The translations under genes and the position numbers were made by a program. A stretch of DNA of 10,366 nt, taken from an uncultured Clostridia bacterium (GTDB lineage: Bacteria > Bacillota > Clostridia > Oscillospirales > Acutalibacteraceae). The notes under the pieces were generated by a model. That model did not search any database. It was not told the DNA's origin and worked only from the letters and a program-made list of their open reading frames with translations. Below, piece by piece: positions 1-6,387 of the stretch (the stretch's first letter is position 1; every line of letters begins with the position of its first letter). The DNA lies in assembly GCA_937895645.1 (NCBI GenBank), contig CALBKQ010000098.1:1-10366 (forward strand), written 5' to 3'.

Positions 1-40
1 CCAACTATGAAGGTATATAAATATCAATTTATAAATATAC

Positions 41-60
41 GGGCGATTCGTGAATCGCCC
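41..60. repeat. GC-rich perfect inverted repeat upstream of mutL
   Basis: Arms GGGCGATTC (41-49) and GAATCGCCC (52-60) are exact reverse complements separated by GT. The element stands out as GC-rich within very AT-rich flanks. It is followed by CCTACAACA rather than a run of T, so it is not a standard intrinsic terminator. Its look (a short GC-rich palindrome in AT-rich intergenic DNA) fits a REP-like or miniature dispersed repeat, but this cannot be shown from one copy. It could also form a hairpin in a transcript entering mutL from upstream. Confidence 0.75.
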
Positions 61-86
61 CTACAACATACTAAATAACATTCAAT

Positions 87-114
87 TTTGCACTTTGCGT
101 TTTGCATTTTGCAC
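87..114. repeat. Four tandem TTTGCRY heptamers in mutL leader
   Basis: The units are TTTGCAC (87-93), TTTGCGT (94-100), TTTGCAT (101-107) and TTTGCAC (108-114), a degenerate 7-bp tandem array. The ten-mer TTTTGCACTT occurs at both ends (86-95 and 107-116). The array ends six bases before the mutL ribosome binding site. It may be part of a dispersed clostridial repeat together with the palindrome at 41-60; that link is inference. No good promoter is apparent in the leader, so mutL may be transcribed from outside the window. Confidence 0.8.
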
Positions 115-134
115 TTAAAAAGAGGTGAACATCA

Positions 135-1970
135 ATGGCAAAAATAAATAAACTCCCAAAACATATGGCTGATTTAATCGCAGCGGGTGAGGTGGTTGAA
201 CGCCCTGCATCCGTTGTAAAAGAACTTATGGAAAATGCCGTTGATGCCGGTGCTACTTCCATAACAGTTGAAATTCAACACGGTGGTATTTCATATATTC
301 GCGTTACCGATGACGGCTGTGGTATTGACCGTGAAGATGTTAAAACTGCATTTGTAAGCCATGCTACAAGTAAAATCAAAACTGCCGAAGACTTGAATAC
401 AATCCTCACTCTCGGCTTCCGTGGCGAAGCGTTGCCATCAATCGCAGCAGTTTCAAAAGTGAATATGATTACTAAAACTGCAACCGAAGAAATGGGTACA
501 TCTCTCACAATTGAGGGCGGAATTATAACGGATTTCTCTGACGCTGGTTGTGCTGTGGGTACAACTATGATTGTCCGTGAGCTTTTCTATAACACCCCTG
601 CACGTATGAAATTCTTGAAAAAGGATGTCAGCGAGGGCAACTATGTTGCATCTGCAGTTGAAAAACTTGCACTTTCACACCCTGAAATCAGTATTCGTTT
701 TATTCGTGATGGTAAACAGGTTTTTACAACCAATGGTGATGGCAATCTCCAAAATGTATGCTTCTCTGCGTTCGGCAAAGACTTTTCAAATGGTCTTTTG
801 AATGTGAATGGAACTGTTGGTAGTGTTTCTGTTAGCGGTCTTATAACACCACCATTTAACTGTCGTGGCTCACGTGGTATGCAATATTTCTTCGTAAATG
901 GACGAAGTGTAAAAAATACAACAATAATGGCGGCTTTTGAAAATGCCTATAAAAATAGCGTTATGGTTGGCAAATTCCCTGGTGGTGTTCTATTTATAAC
1001 ACTTCCACCAACGCTTGTTGATGTCAATGTGCATCCATCAAAAATTGAGGTCCGTTTCTCTGACGAAAAAGCAATTTTTGATGCAGTTTATCACGCAGTT
1101 AAATCTGCATTAAGTGAAAACACATCACTCAAACAAGCAAATCTTCCTGAAAAGAAACCAATTTTCAATGAGATTTTTGCAAAACCACAACCAGAGTTCA
1201 AACAAACAGCAATACAAGATAATATTACATATACAGAAAAAGTGTTAAAACCATTATCAGTTTTTGATGTTGTAGAAGATGTTAAAACAGATTATATTAC
1301 AGAAGATGACGACCCGTTAAAGATTGAGTTTCCTGTTTCAATTCCTGAAACAAAAGTTGAAACACAAGAAACAGTCACACCAAAAACTGCAACAACAGAA
1401 GAAGCCACAATCCGTCTAATTGGTGAAGCATATAAAACATACATTTTTATTGAACTTAATGGAAAACTTTGTGTAATTGACAAACACGCAGCACATGAGC
1501 GTATTTTATTCAATAAACTTAAATCCCAATCACAAAACAGTGGTAGTCAGATGCTTTTAGCACCAGTAACCGTAACCCTTGGTAAAGAGGAATATATAGC
1601 AGTTACTGAAAATCTTGAAACAGTCGCAAGTTGTGGTTTTGATATTGAGGATTTTGGTAACGGTACAGTGATTATCCGTAGTTGCCCAATGGATTTAGAT
1701 AACTGTGAAATTACACCTTTAATCAGTGAAATCGCAGAATATCTTACTAAAAATCGTCGCGATATTACAAACGAGCATCTTGACTGGATTTATCATAATG
1801 TGGCTTGTCGTAGTGCAATAAAAGCAGGGGACGACAATTCCGAAACAGAACTTTTAGCACTTGCAAAGCAAGTTGTAAACGATAACGAAGTTCGTTTCTG
1901 TCCTCATGGTAGACCGGTTATGATTGAAATCTCAAAATACGAATTAGAAAAACAGTTTGGTAGGGTATAA
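135..1970 (+). CDS. mutL: DNA mismatch repair protein MutL (endonuclease type)
   Basis: MutL couples mismatch recognition by MutS to strand incision and removal. The 611-residue product has an N-terminal GHKL ATPase: the AAGEVVERPASVVKE block with catalytic Glu30 and Mg-binding Asn34, the DDGCGI motif (Asp59), ATSKI near 77-81 and GFRGEAL at 94-100. The S5-fold transducer domain ends near VDVNVHPSKIEVRF (296-308). A low-complexity acidic linker covers about 325-420. The C-terminal domain carries the nicking-site motif DKHAAHE (449-455), ACR with Cys558 and CPHGRP (589-594), so metal-dependent endonuclease activity is expected. QMLLAP at 472-477 fits the beta-clamp binding motif of Bacillus MutL. 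The motif departs from canonical DQHA(X)2E(X)4E at Gln to Lys450 and the last Glu to Asn460. The start is supported by AGAGGTG at 121-127, 7 nt before ATG. MutS is not in the window. miaA follows after 1 bp. Confidence 0.97.
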   Translation: MAKINKLPKHMADLIAAGEVVERPASVVKELMENAVDAGATSITVEIQHGGISYIRVTDDGCGIDREDVKTAFVSHATSKIKTAEDLNTILTLGFRGEALPSIAAVSKVNMITKTATEEMGTSLTIEGGIITDFSDAGCAVGTTMIVRELFYNTPARMKFLKKDVSEGNYVASAVEKLALSHPEISIRFIRDGKQVFTTNGDGNLQNVCFSAFGKDFSNGLLNVNGTVGSVSVSGLITPPFNCRGSRGMQYFFVNGRSVKNTTIMAAFENAYKNSVMVGKFPGGVLFITLPPTLVDVNVHPSKIEVRFSDEKAIFDAVYHAVKSALSENTSLKQANLPEKKPIFNEIFAKPQPEFKQTAIQDNITYTEKVLKPLSVFDVVEDVKTDYITEDDDPLKIEFPVSIPETKVETQETVTPKTATTEEATIRLIGEAYKTYIFIELNGKLCVIDKHAAHERILFNKLKSQSQNSGSQMLLAPVTVTLGKEEYIAVTENLETVASCGFDIEDFGNGTVIIRSCPMDLDNCEITPLISEIAEYLTKNRRDITNEHLDWIYHNVACRSAIKAGDDNSETELLALAKQVVNDNEVRFCPHGRPVMIEISKYELEKQFGRV

Positions 1971-1971
1971 A

Positions 1972-2928
1972 ATGAATAAAATTCCCGTAATTGCAGTTGT
2001 AGGGCCAACCGCGTCAGGTAAAACCTCTTTGTCAATAGAAATTGCAAAGCGTTTTTCGGGACAAGTTGTGTCAGCAGACTCAATGCAAATCTATGAAAAA
2101 ATGAATATTGCAACTGCAAAGCCAACTGAAAGTGAAATGCAGGGGATACCCCATCATTTAATTGGCTTTCAGCCAATCGATAAAAAGTTTAGCGTTGCAG
2201 AATATGTCCAGCTTGCAAATGAGTGTATTCACAAAATCTACAATGCAGGGGATTTACCAGTAGTTGCAGGTGGCACAGGGCTTTATATTGATTCACTTCT
2301 TCAAAATATTCAGTTTTCAAAAGAAAAAAACAATGCTGAAATCCGTGAACAATTAACAGAAATGTTCCAAGAAAAAGGTGCAGCGTACATGCTCAATTTA
2401 TTGCATGAAATTGACCCTGAAACAGCATCAAGACTTCACCTTAACGACAAAAGCAGAATAATTCGCGCTCTTGAAATTTATAAACTTACAGGCAAAACAT
2501 TGTCAGAACATAAAGTGCTTTCAAGACTAGAAGAAACACCTTATGATGTACTTTATATCGGCATAAATTACCGTGACAGAAATGTGCTTTATGACCGTAT
2601 TAACTTGCGAGTTGATTTAATGCTCCAGAACGGTCTTTTAGAAGAGGCTGAAGAGTTTTACAACATTCCCCAAGAAAAAACTGCTTGTCAGGCAATCGGT
2701 TATAAAGAGTTAGCACCATATTTTAGGGGTGATGCAACACTGGAAGATTGTGTTGAAAAACTTAAACTTGAAACAAGGCATTACGCAAAACGTCAGCTTA
2801 CATGGTTCAGAAAAAATGAAAATGTAAATTGGATTTATCCTGATGATTATGAAAGTTCACAAGATATGTACAATTACGTATTTTCAATGATAAATGATTT
2901 TTTAAGGAGGTATACAAATGAAGATTAA
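1972..2928 (+). CDS. miaA: tRNA dimethylallyltransferase MiaA
   Basis: MiaA transfers a dimethylallyl group to N6 of A37 in tRNAs reading UNN codons, the precursor of ms2i6A, which stabilises codon-anticodon pairing. The 318-residue product has a P-loop GPTASGKT (11-18), catalytic SADSMQIY with Asp36 and Ser37, GGTGLY (100-105), SRIIRALEIY, QAIGYKE (240-246) and the C-terminal RHYAKRQ-TWFR block (269-280). Length is normal for the family. The ATG at 1972 lies one base after the mutL stop, with AGGGT at 1962-1966 as a modest ribosome binding site. An in-frame TTG at 1957 would overlap mutL and adds residues not expected before the P-loop, so it is rejected. Translation is probably coupled to mutL. 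The end overlaps the next gene by 11 bp. No hfq follows, unlike the proteobacterial order. Confidence 0.97.
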   Translation: MNKIPVIAVVGPTASGKTSLSIEIAKRFSGQVVSADSMQIYEKMNIATAKPTESEMQGIPHHLIGFQPIDKKFSVAEYVQLANECIHKIYNAGDLPVVAGGTGLYIDSLLQNIQFSKEKNNAEIREQLTEMFQEKGAAYMLNLLHEIDPETASRLHLNDKSRIIRALEIYKLTGKTLSEHKVLSRLEETPYDVLYIGINYRDRNVLYDRINLRVDLMLQNGLLEEAEEFYNIPQEKTACQAIGYKELAPYFRGDATLEDCVEKLKLETRHYAKRQLTWFRKNENVNWIYPDDYESSQDMYNYVFSMINDFLRRYTNED

Positions 2929-4141
2929 CAAAAATCAGGCAAAAAATATCTTTTTAGCTGTTGTAGGTGTTTGTATAATCCTTTATTTCGTTTATCAGAT
3001 TATCCAGATGAACTCAAATCCTTATAAAACTGAACTCGCCCTTGAACGCGATATTAAAAATACAGTTTCAACTAAAGCGTTTGTTGTTCGTGATGAAGAG
3101 TATCTTACAACTGATAACACAAGTGGTACAGTTGTTTCTATTGCAGAAGATGGTAAACGTGTTGCTCGTGGTGACTCAGTTGCAGTAGTGTTTCAGAATA
3201 CTGATAGCGCAGCAGCTTATGTACGCATAAACGAACTTACAAAAGAAATTGAATATTACAACCAACTTAAAAATCGAGTAGGTATAGGCACAAATACACC
3301 ATCATCATATAATAGCCTTATAAATAATGCGTGTATAAACTTTATTTCGGCGTCCCGTGGTGAAATCGACAGTAATTATCATAATGCACTCAACGATTTC
3401 CGCGATGCAATCACTACCCGACAACTGGCTGTTGGCAAAGAACTTTCAGTTGATGCTAAACTCGCTGAACTTGAGGCAGAACTTGTGTCGTTGCAATCAA
3501 AAGCAACAGGATATACAACAGTTGCGTCCCCAAATCCTGGTTATTATATCGGTTCAGTTGACGGATTTGAAAACGCAATAAGTTATGATAAAGTTACAAG
3601 TGTAAATTGTGCAACAATCAACTCATTATTTAATTCACAAAAGCAAAATGTTTCTGGTAATATTATGGGTAAACTTGTTGATGAGTTTGACTGGTATCTT
3701 CTCTGCACAGTGCCTTATAACGAGTCAGGTGATATAGAGGTAAATAAAACAGTTTCAGTAAACGTGCCTAACACTGCTGTTGGCGTAATAAAATGCACAG
3801 TAGTTTATAAAGGCGACAAAGAAGATAATAGCGTTGCAGTAGTTCTAAAATGCAATATTATGAATCGTGATGTTGCAAATCTCCGTATGGAAAATATTGA
3901 GATTATTACTGACGAATATACGGGAATACGCATAAACAATAAAGCAATCCGTGAGGTTGATGGTGAAAAAGGCGTATATGTTCAGCGTGGTAATATTATC
4001 TCATTCAAAAAGATTAACATATTACACTCAACTGAAGATTATTCAATAATCGAAAAAGTTGACGATTCTTCTTATGTAAGACAATATGATACAATTATTA
4101 CAGAGGGAGTTGATTTGTATGATGGAAAAGTCGTTTCTTGA
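2918..4141 (+). CDS. Orphan HlyD-like single-pass membrane protein
   Basis: The 407-residue product has a short basic N-terminus, one hydrophobic segment (about 11-29) and a long predicted extracytoplasmic part, so it is likely membrane-anchored and facing outward. Residues about 65-92 (TSGTVVSIAEDGKRVARGDSVAVV) resemble a lipoyl/barrel-sandwich half as in HlyD/RnfC-type proteins. A helical region follows: about 100-120 and 150-195, the latter including LAELEAELVSLQ. C-terminal beta-rich segments include GKLVDEFDWYLLCTVP (251-266) and GVYVQRGNIISFKKINIL (352-369), like the outer barrel and membrane-proximal domains of adaptors. Start: AAGGAGG at 2904-2910, 7 nt before ATG, inside the end of miaA. 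No ABC, RND or MFS transporter gene is adjacent, so an efflux role is doubtful. Its place beside yggS, sepF and divIVA suggests an envelope or division role, which is inference. Family assignment is from motif resemblance only. Confidence 0.8.
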   Translation: MKINKNQAKNIFLAVVGVCIILYFVYQIIQMNSNPYKTELALERDIKNTVSTKAFVVRDEEYLTTDNTSGTVVSIAEDGKRVARGDSVAVVFQNTDSAAAYVRINELTKEIEYYNQLKNRVGIGTNTPSSYNSLINNACINFISASRGEIDSNYHNALNDFRDAITTRQLAVGKELSVDAKLAELEAELVSLQSKATGYTTVASPNPGYYIGSVDGFENAISYDKVTSVNCATINSLFNSQKQNVSGNIMGKLVDEFDWYLLCTVPYNESGDIEVNKTVSVNVPNTAVGVIKCTVVYKGDKEDNSVAVVLKCNIMNRDVANLRMENIEIITDEYTGIRINNKAIREVDGEKGVYVQRGNIISFKKINILHSTEDYSIIEKVDDSSYVRQYDTIITEGVDLYDGKVVS

Positions 4142-4844
4142 AAGTCGTAAGGCTGATATTGAGTACAACCTTGATGTTATCAACGAAAAAATCTCGGAAA
4201 GTGCCATTAAAAGCGGACGAAAGCCCGAAGATGTGCGTCTTATGGCGGTAACCAAAACTGTTGACCCGATTTTTATAAATTATGCTATTGATTATGGTGT
4301 TAAACTTATTGGCGAAAATCGTGTTCAGGAAATGCTTCGTAAAAAGCCTGATTTACATCTTGATGGTGTAGAAAAACATCTTATAGGTCACTTGCAGACT
4401 AACAAAGCAGGGCAAATTACAGGTGAAGTCGATATGATTCAGTCAGTTGACTCGCTTAAAATCGCAAAAGAAATTGCAAAACAATCTGCAAAAAAAGGTA
4501 TTGTGACTCCAGTTTTACTTGAAATCAATATTGGTGACGAAGAAAGTAAAACAGGTTTCTCAAAAGAGGAGTTTTATGAAAGTTTATACCAGATTACCGA
4601 ACTTAAAGATATTTCTGTAAAGGGACTTATGACAGTACCGCCAATTTGCGAAAATAATACAACACTTTGTAAATATTTTGAAAAAATACACAATATATAT
4701 GTTGACATTAAAGAGAAAAAGTTAGATAATATATGTATGAATATTCTGTCGATGGGTATGTCGGGAGATTATAACTATGCAATTTTATGTGGGTCTAATC
4801 TTGTAAGAATTGGTTCTTCAATTTTTGGCCCAAGAATATATTAA
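4119..4844 (+). CDS. yggS: YggS/YlmE family PLP-homeostasis protein
   Basis: Members of this family (PLPBP/YggS/YlmE) bind pyridoxal 5'-phosphate on a TIM-barrel like that of bacterial alanine racemase and help PLP and amino-acid homeostasis without a known catalytic reaction. The 241-residue product shows LMAVTKTVD with PLP lysine Lys46, IGENRVQE (64-71), HLIGHLQTNK (87-96), VLLEINIGDEESKTG, LSMGMSGD (210-217) and GSNLVRIG (225-232). In the last motif Asn replaces the usual Thr. The segment encoding about residues 175-210 is especially AT-rich and less conserved in appearance. ATG 4119 is favoured over ATG 4122 and the further upstream ATG 4086, because GAGGGAG at 4104-4110 lies 8 nt before it. 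It overlaps the preceding gene by 23 bp, so translation is likely coupled. As in Bacillus, where ylmE precedes sepF, it sits directly before sepF. Confidence 0.94.
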   Translation: MMEKSFLESRKADIEYNLDVINEKISESAIKSGRKPEDVRLMAVTKTVDPIFINYAIDYGVKLIGENRVQEMLRKKPDLHLDGVEKHLIGHLQTNKAGQITGEVDMIQSVDSLKIAKEIAKQSAKKGIVTPVLLEINIGDEESKTGFSKEEFYESLYQITELKDISVKGLMTVPPICENNTTLCKYFEKIHNIYVDIKEKKLDNICMNILSMGMSGDYNYAILCGSNLVRIGSSIFGPRIY

Positions 4845-4864
4845 TTATTCAGGAGGAGCACACT

Positions 4865-5323
4865 ATGAGTTTTTTAGACAAAATTAAAAACATTGTAAAT
4901 GTTGATGAGGATGGTTACTATCCAGATGACGATGTTGATACAGGTGCATTTTTAGGTGATTTTGAAGAGGAAGAAAGACCTGCAAGACAGCCACGCAGAG
5001 CACCTCGTAATAACGACCAGGAAAAAGTTGTTAATATTCATACAACAGCACAGCTTCAGGTTGTTCTTTCAAAACCTGAAAAGTTTGAAGAAGCACTTGG
5101 TATTGCTGACAACCTCAACGAAAAAAGAACAGTTGTATTGAATCTTGAATCAGTAAGCAAAGATGTTGCTCGTCGTTTAATCGACTTCCTTACAGGTGTT
5201 GCTTACGCAAATAACGGTCAGATTAAGCGTGTTGCTAACAGCACATTTATTATTACACCTTATAATGTTGATGTTATGGGTGACTTGTTGGATGAGCTTG
5301 AAAATAACGGTATGTTCTTTTAA
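4865..5323 (+). CDS. sepF: Cell division protein SepF
   Basis: SepF bundles and tethers FtsZ to the membrane during septum assembly. The 152-residue protein begins with an amphipathic membrane-targeting helix (MSFLDKIKNIVNV, 1-13), followed by an acidic then Arg/Pro-rich linker (14-50) and the compact SepF domain (about 55-152). That domain has VVNIHTTAQLQVVLSKPEKF, TVVLNLESV, RRLIDFLTGVAYANNG and FIITPYNVDV. Length and layout match the family. ATG is supported by AGGAGGA at 4851-4857, 7 nt upstream. It follows yggS by 20 bp and precedes divIVA by 66 bp. The ylmG and ylmH genes normally found between sepF and divIVA in Bacillus are missing here. Confidence 0.96.
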   Translation: MSFLDKIKNIVNVDEDGYYPDDDVDTGAFLGDFEEEERPARQPRRAPRNNDQEKVVNIHTTAQLQVVLSKPEKFEEALGIADNLNEKRTVVLNLESVSKDVARRLIDFLTGVAYANNGQIKRVANSTFIITPYNVDVMGDLLDELENNGMFF

Positions 5324-5351
5324 TTGATAACATATACTTAACTATTATAAT
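5324..5351 (+). promoter_or_regulatory. Candidate sigma-A promoter for divIVA
   Basis: TTGATA (5324-5329, five of six consensus positions) and a perfect TATAAT (5346-5351) are spaced by 16 bp. They start immediately after the sepF stop codon, in the only longer gap of the division cluster. Transcription would begin near 5358, giving a leader of about 30 nt that contains the divIVA ribosome binding site GGAAGGA (5374-5380). This would let divIVA, lspA and downstream genes be expressed apart from sepF. AT-richness raises the chance of false matches, so this is a prediction. Confidence 0.6.
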
Positions 5352-5389
5352 TAGCTCAAATCTGGGCAGAATGGGAAGGAATAAAATAA

Positions 5390-6352
5390 ATGCTTACACC
5401 TGATAAAATTAAAGAAAAATCATTTCAGACTACAGGTCGTGGTTCATATCGTGCAGAAGATGTTGACAACTTTTTAAGCGAAGTTACTGCATCTTATGAG
5501 CAGATGTTCAAAGAAAACGGTGACCTTATTAAAAAAATCACACTTCTTGCTAAAAAGATTGAAGAATATCGTGCAGATGAAGAAAGTCTTAAAATGGCAC
5601 TTCTTAATGCACAAAAACTTGCTGACAAAATTGTAGCCGAAGCAAAAGAAACTGCTGAAAAAGAAAACGCAGAAATCAATGCTGAAACAGCTAGACTTCA
5701 CGAAATTGCAGAAAAAGCAGCAGCAGATGCTGAAGAAAACGCTAAAGCAGAGGCTGAAAAGATTGTTGCAGATGCAAAAGCAGAGGCTGAAAAACTTCTT
5801 GCGGACGCAAATGCACAGGCTAAAGATATTCTTGGTAACATTAATCGTAAGGTTACACACGAAAGCCTTGTTTATGAAATGCTTCAGAAAGAGGCGTCAG
5901 AATTTAAGGGCAAGTTAATCAATATGTATAAGGACCATATTAACCTTATTAATCAACTTCCTGAAATTGCCTTGGAAAAACTTGATGAGACAGAGGATAC
6001 AGTTGAAGAGCCTGTTGAAGAAGTTGTTGAAGAGGCTGTTGAAGATATAATTGATGAAGAACCTGTTGTTATTGAAGAAGAAACACTTGTTGAAGTAATC
6101 GATGAAGTTTACGAAGTAGTCGAAGAAACAGAAGAGGTTGTAGAAAACGAAGAAGAAAGTGCTCCTGAAGTTAAAAAGCCTTTCAAACTTGATTTAAGCA
6201 AAATTGACTTTGCAGATGATGACGATTTCGTTGCAGAGCCTGAAACTCCTGAAGTAGTTGAAATAGCAGACGACGAAACTGTTGCCGAAACTGAAGAAGA
6301 TGATGATGCTCCAAAATCAATTTCATTCAAAAACTTCTTTAAGAAAAAATAA
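5390..6352 (+). CDS. divIVA: DivIVA-domain protein with long acidic tail
   Basis: DivIVA proteins recognise negatively curved membrane at septa and poles and recruit partners for division, wall growth or chromosome placement. The 320-residue product has an N-terminal DivIVA domain (LTPDKIKEKSF then YRAEDVDNFL, 2-29) and continuous coiled coil to about 195, including an Ala/Glu/Lys-rich part (about 75-150) with 11-residue periodicity. An acidic Glu/Val/Asp tail follows (about 199-308) and the end is basic (SISFKNFFKKK, 310-320). Bacillus DivIVA is about 164 residues and lacks this tail. The membrane-insertion site, Phe17-Arg18 in Bacillus, aligns with Gly16-Arg17 plus an extra residue here. 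ATG is preceded by GGAAGGA at 5374-5380 with 9-nt spacing. lspA follows after 35 bp. Alternative: a specialised DivIVA paralogue of the GpsB/Wag31 type. The DivIVA assignment itself is secure. Confidence 0.93.
   Translation: MLTPDKIKEKSFQTTGRGSYRAEDVDNFLSEVTASYEQMFKENGDLIKKITLLAKKIEEYRADEESLKMALLNAQKLADKIVAEAKETAEKENAEINAETARLHEIAEKAAADAEENAKAEAEKIVADAKAEAEKLLADANAQAKDILGNINRKVTHESLVYEMLQKEASEFKGKLINMYKDHINLINQLPEIALEKLDETEDTVEEPVEEVVEEAVEDIIDEEPVVIEEETLVEVIDEVYEVVEETEEVVENEEESAPEVKKPFKLDLSKIDFADDDDFVAEPETPEVVEIADDETVAETEEDDDAPKSISFKNFFKKK
5744..5809 (+). repeat. Two 33-bp direct repeats inside divIVA
   Basis: Units 5744-5776 and 5777-5809 match at 28 of 33 positions by direct comparison and share the identical 17-mer AAAGCAGAGGCTGAAAA at their starts. 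Each unit is in frame and encodes one 11-residue block, KAEAEKIVADA then KAEAEKLLADA (residues 119-140). This fits a hendecad coiled-coil repeat and suggests a recent internal duplication or a site prone to copy-number change. Confidence 0.85.
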
Positions 6353-6387
6353 ACTTTATAAAAAAGTAAAACAAACGAGGTAATTAA

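Noticed and set aside
41..70. Intrinsic terminator for an upstream gene
   Set aside because: The hairpin arms are good but no T-rich tract follows on either strand in the needed place; flanking bases are CCTACAACA and TATAC.
71..262. Minus-strand ORF spanning the mutL leader and start
   Set aside because: It is antisense to the conserved MutL N-terminus, and its C-terminal residues are just the translated heptamer repeat.
5354..5367. Small hairpin GCTC/GGGC in the divIVA leader
   Set aside because: Four base pairs including a G-U pair; too weak to call a regulatory structure.
5474..5860. Minus-strand 128-codon ORF rich in Cys, Phe and Ser
   Set aside because: It is the antisense of the Ala/Glu/Lys-rich divIVA coiled coil; its odd composition follows from those codons and it has no family motif.
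6353..6380. Terminator between divIVA and lspA
   Set aside because: Only a weak ACTTT/AAAGT pairing in A-rich sequence and no T run follow the divIVA stop.
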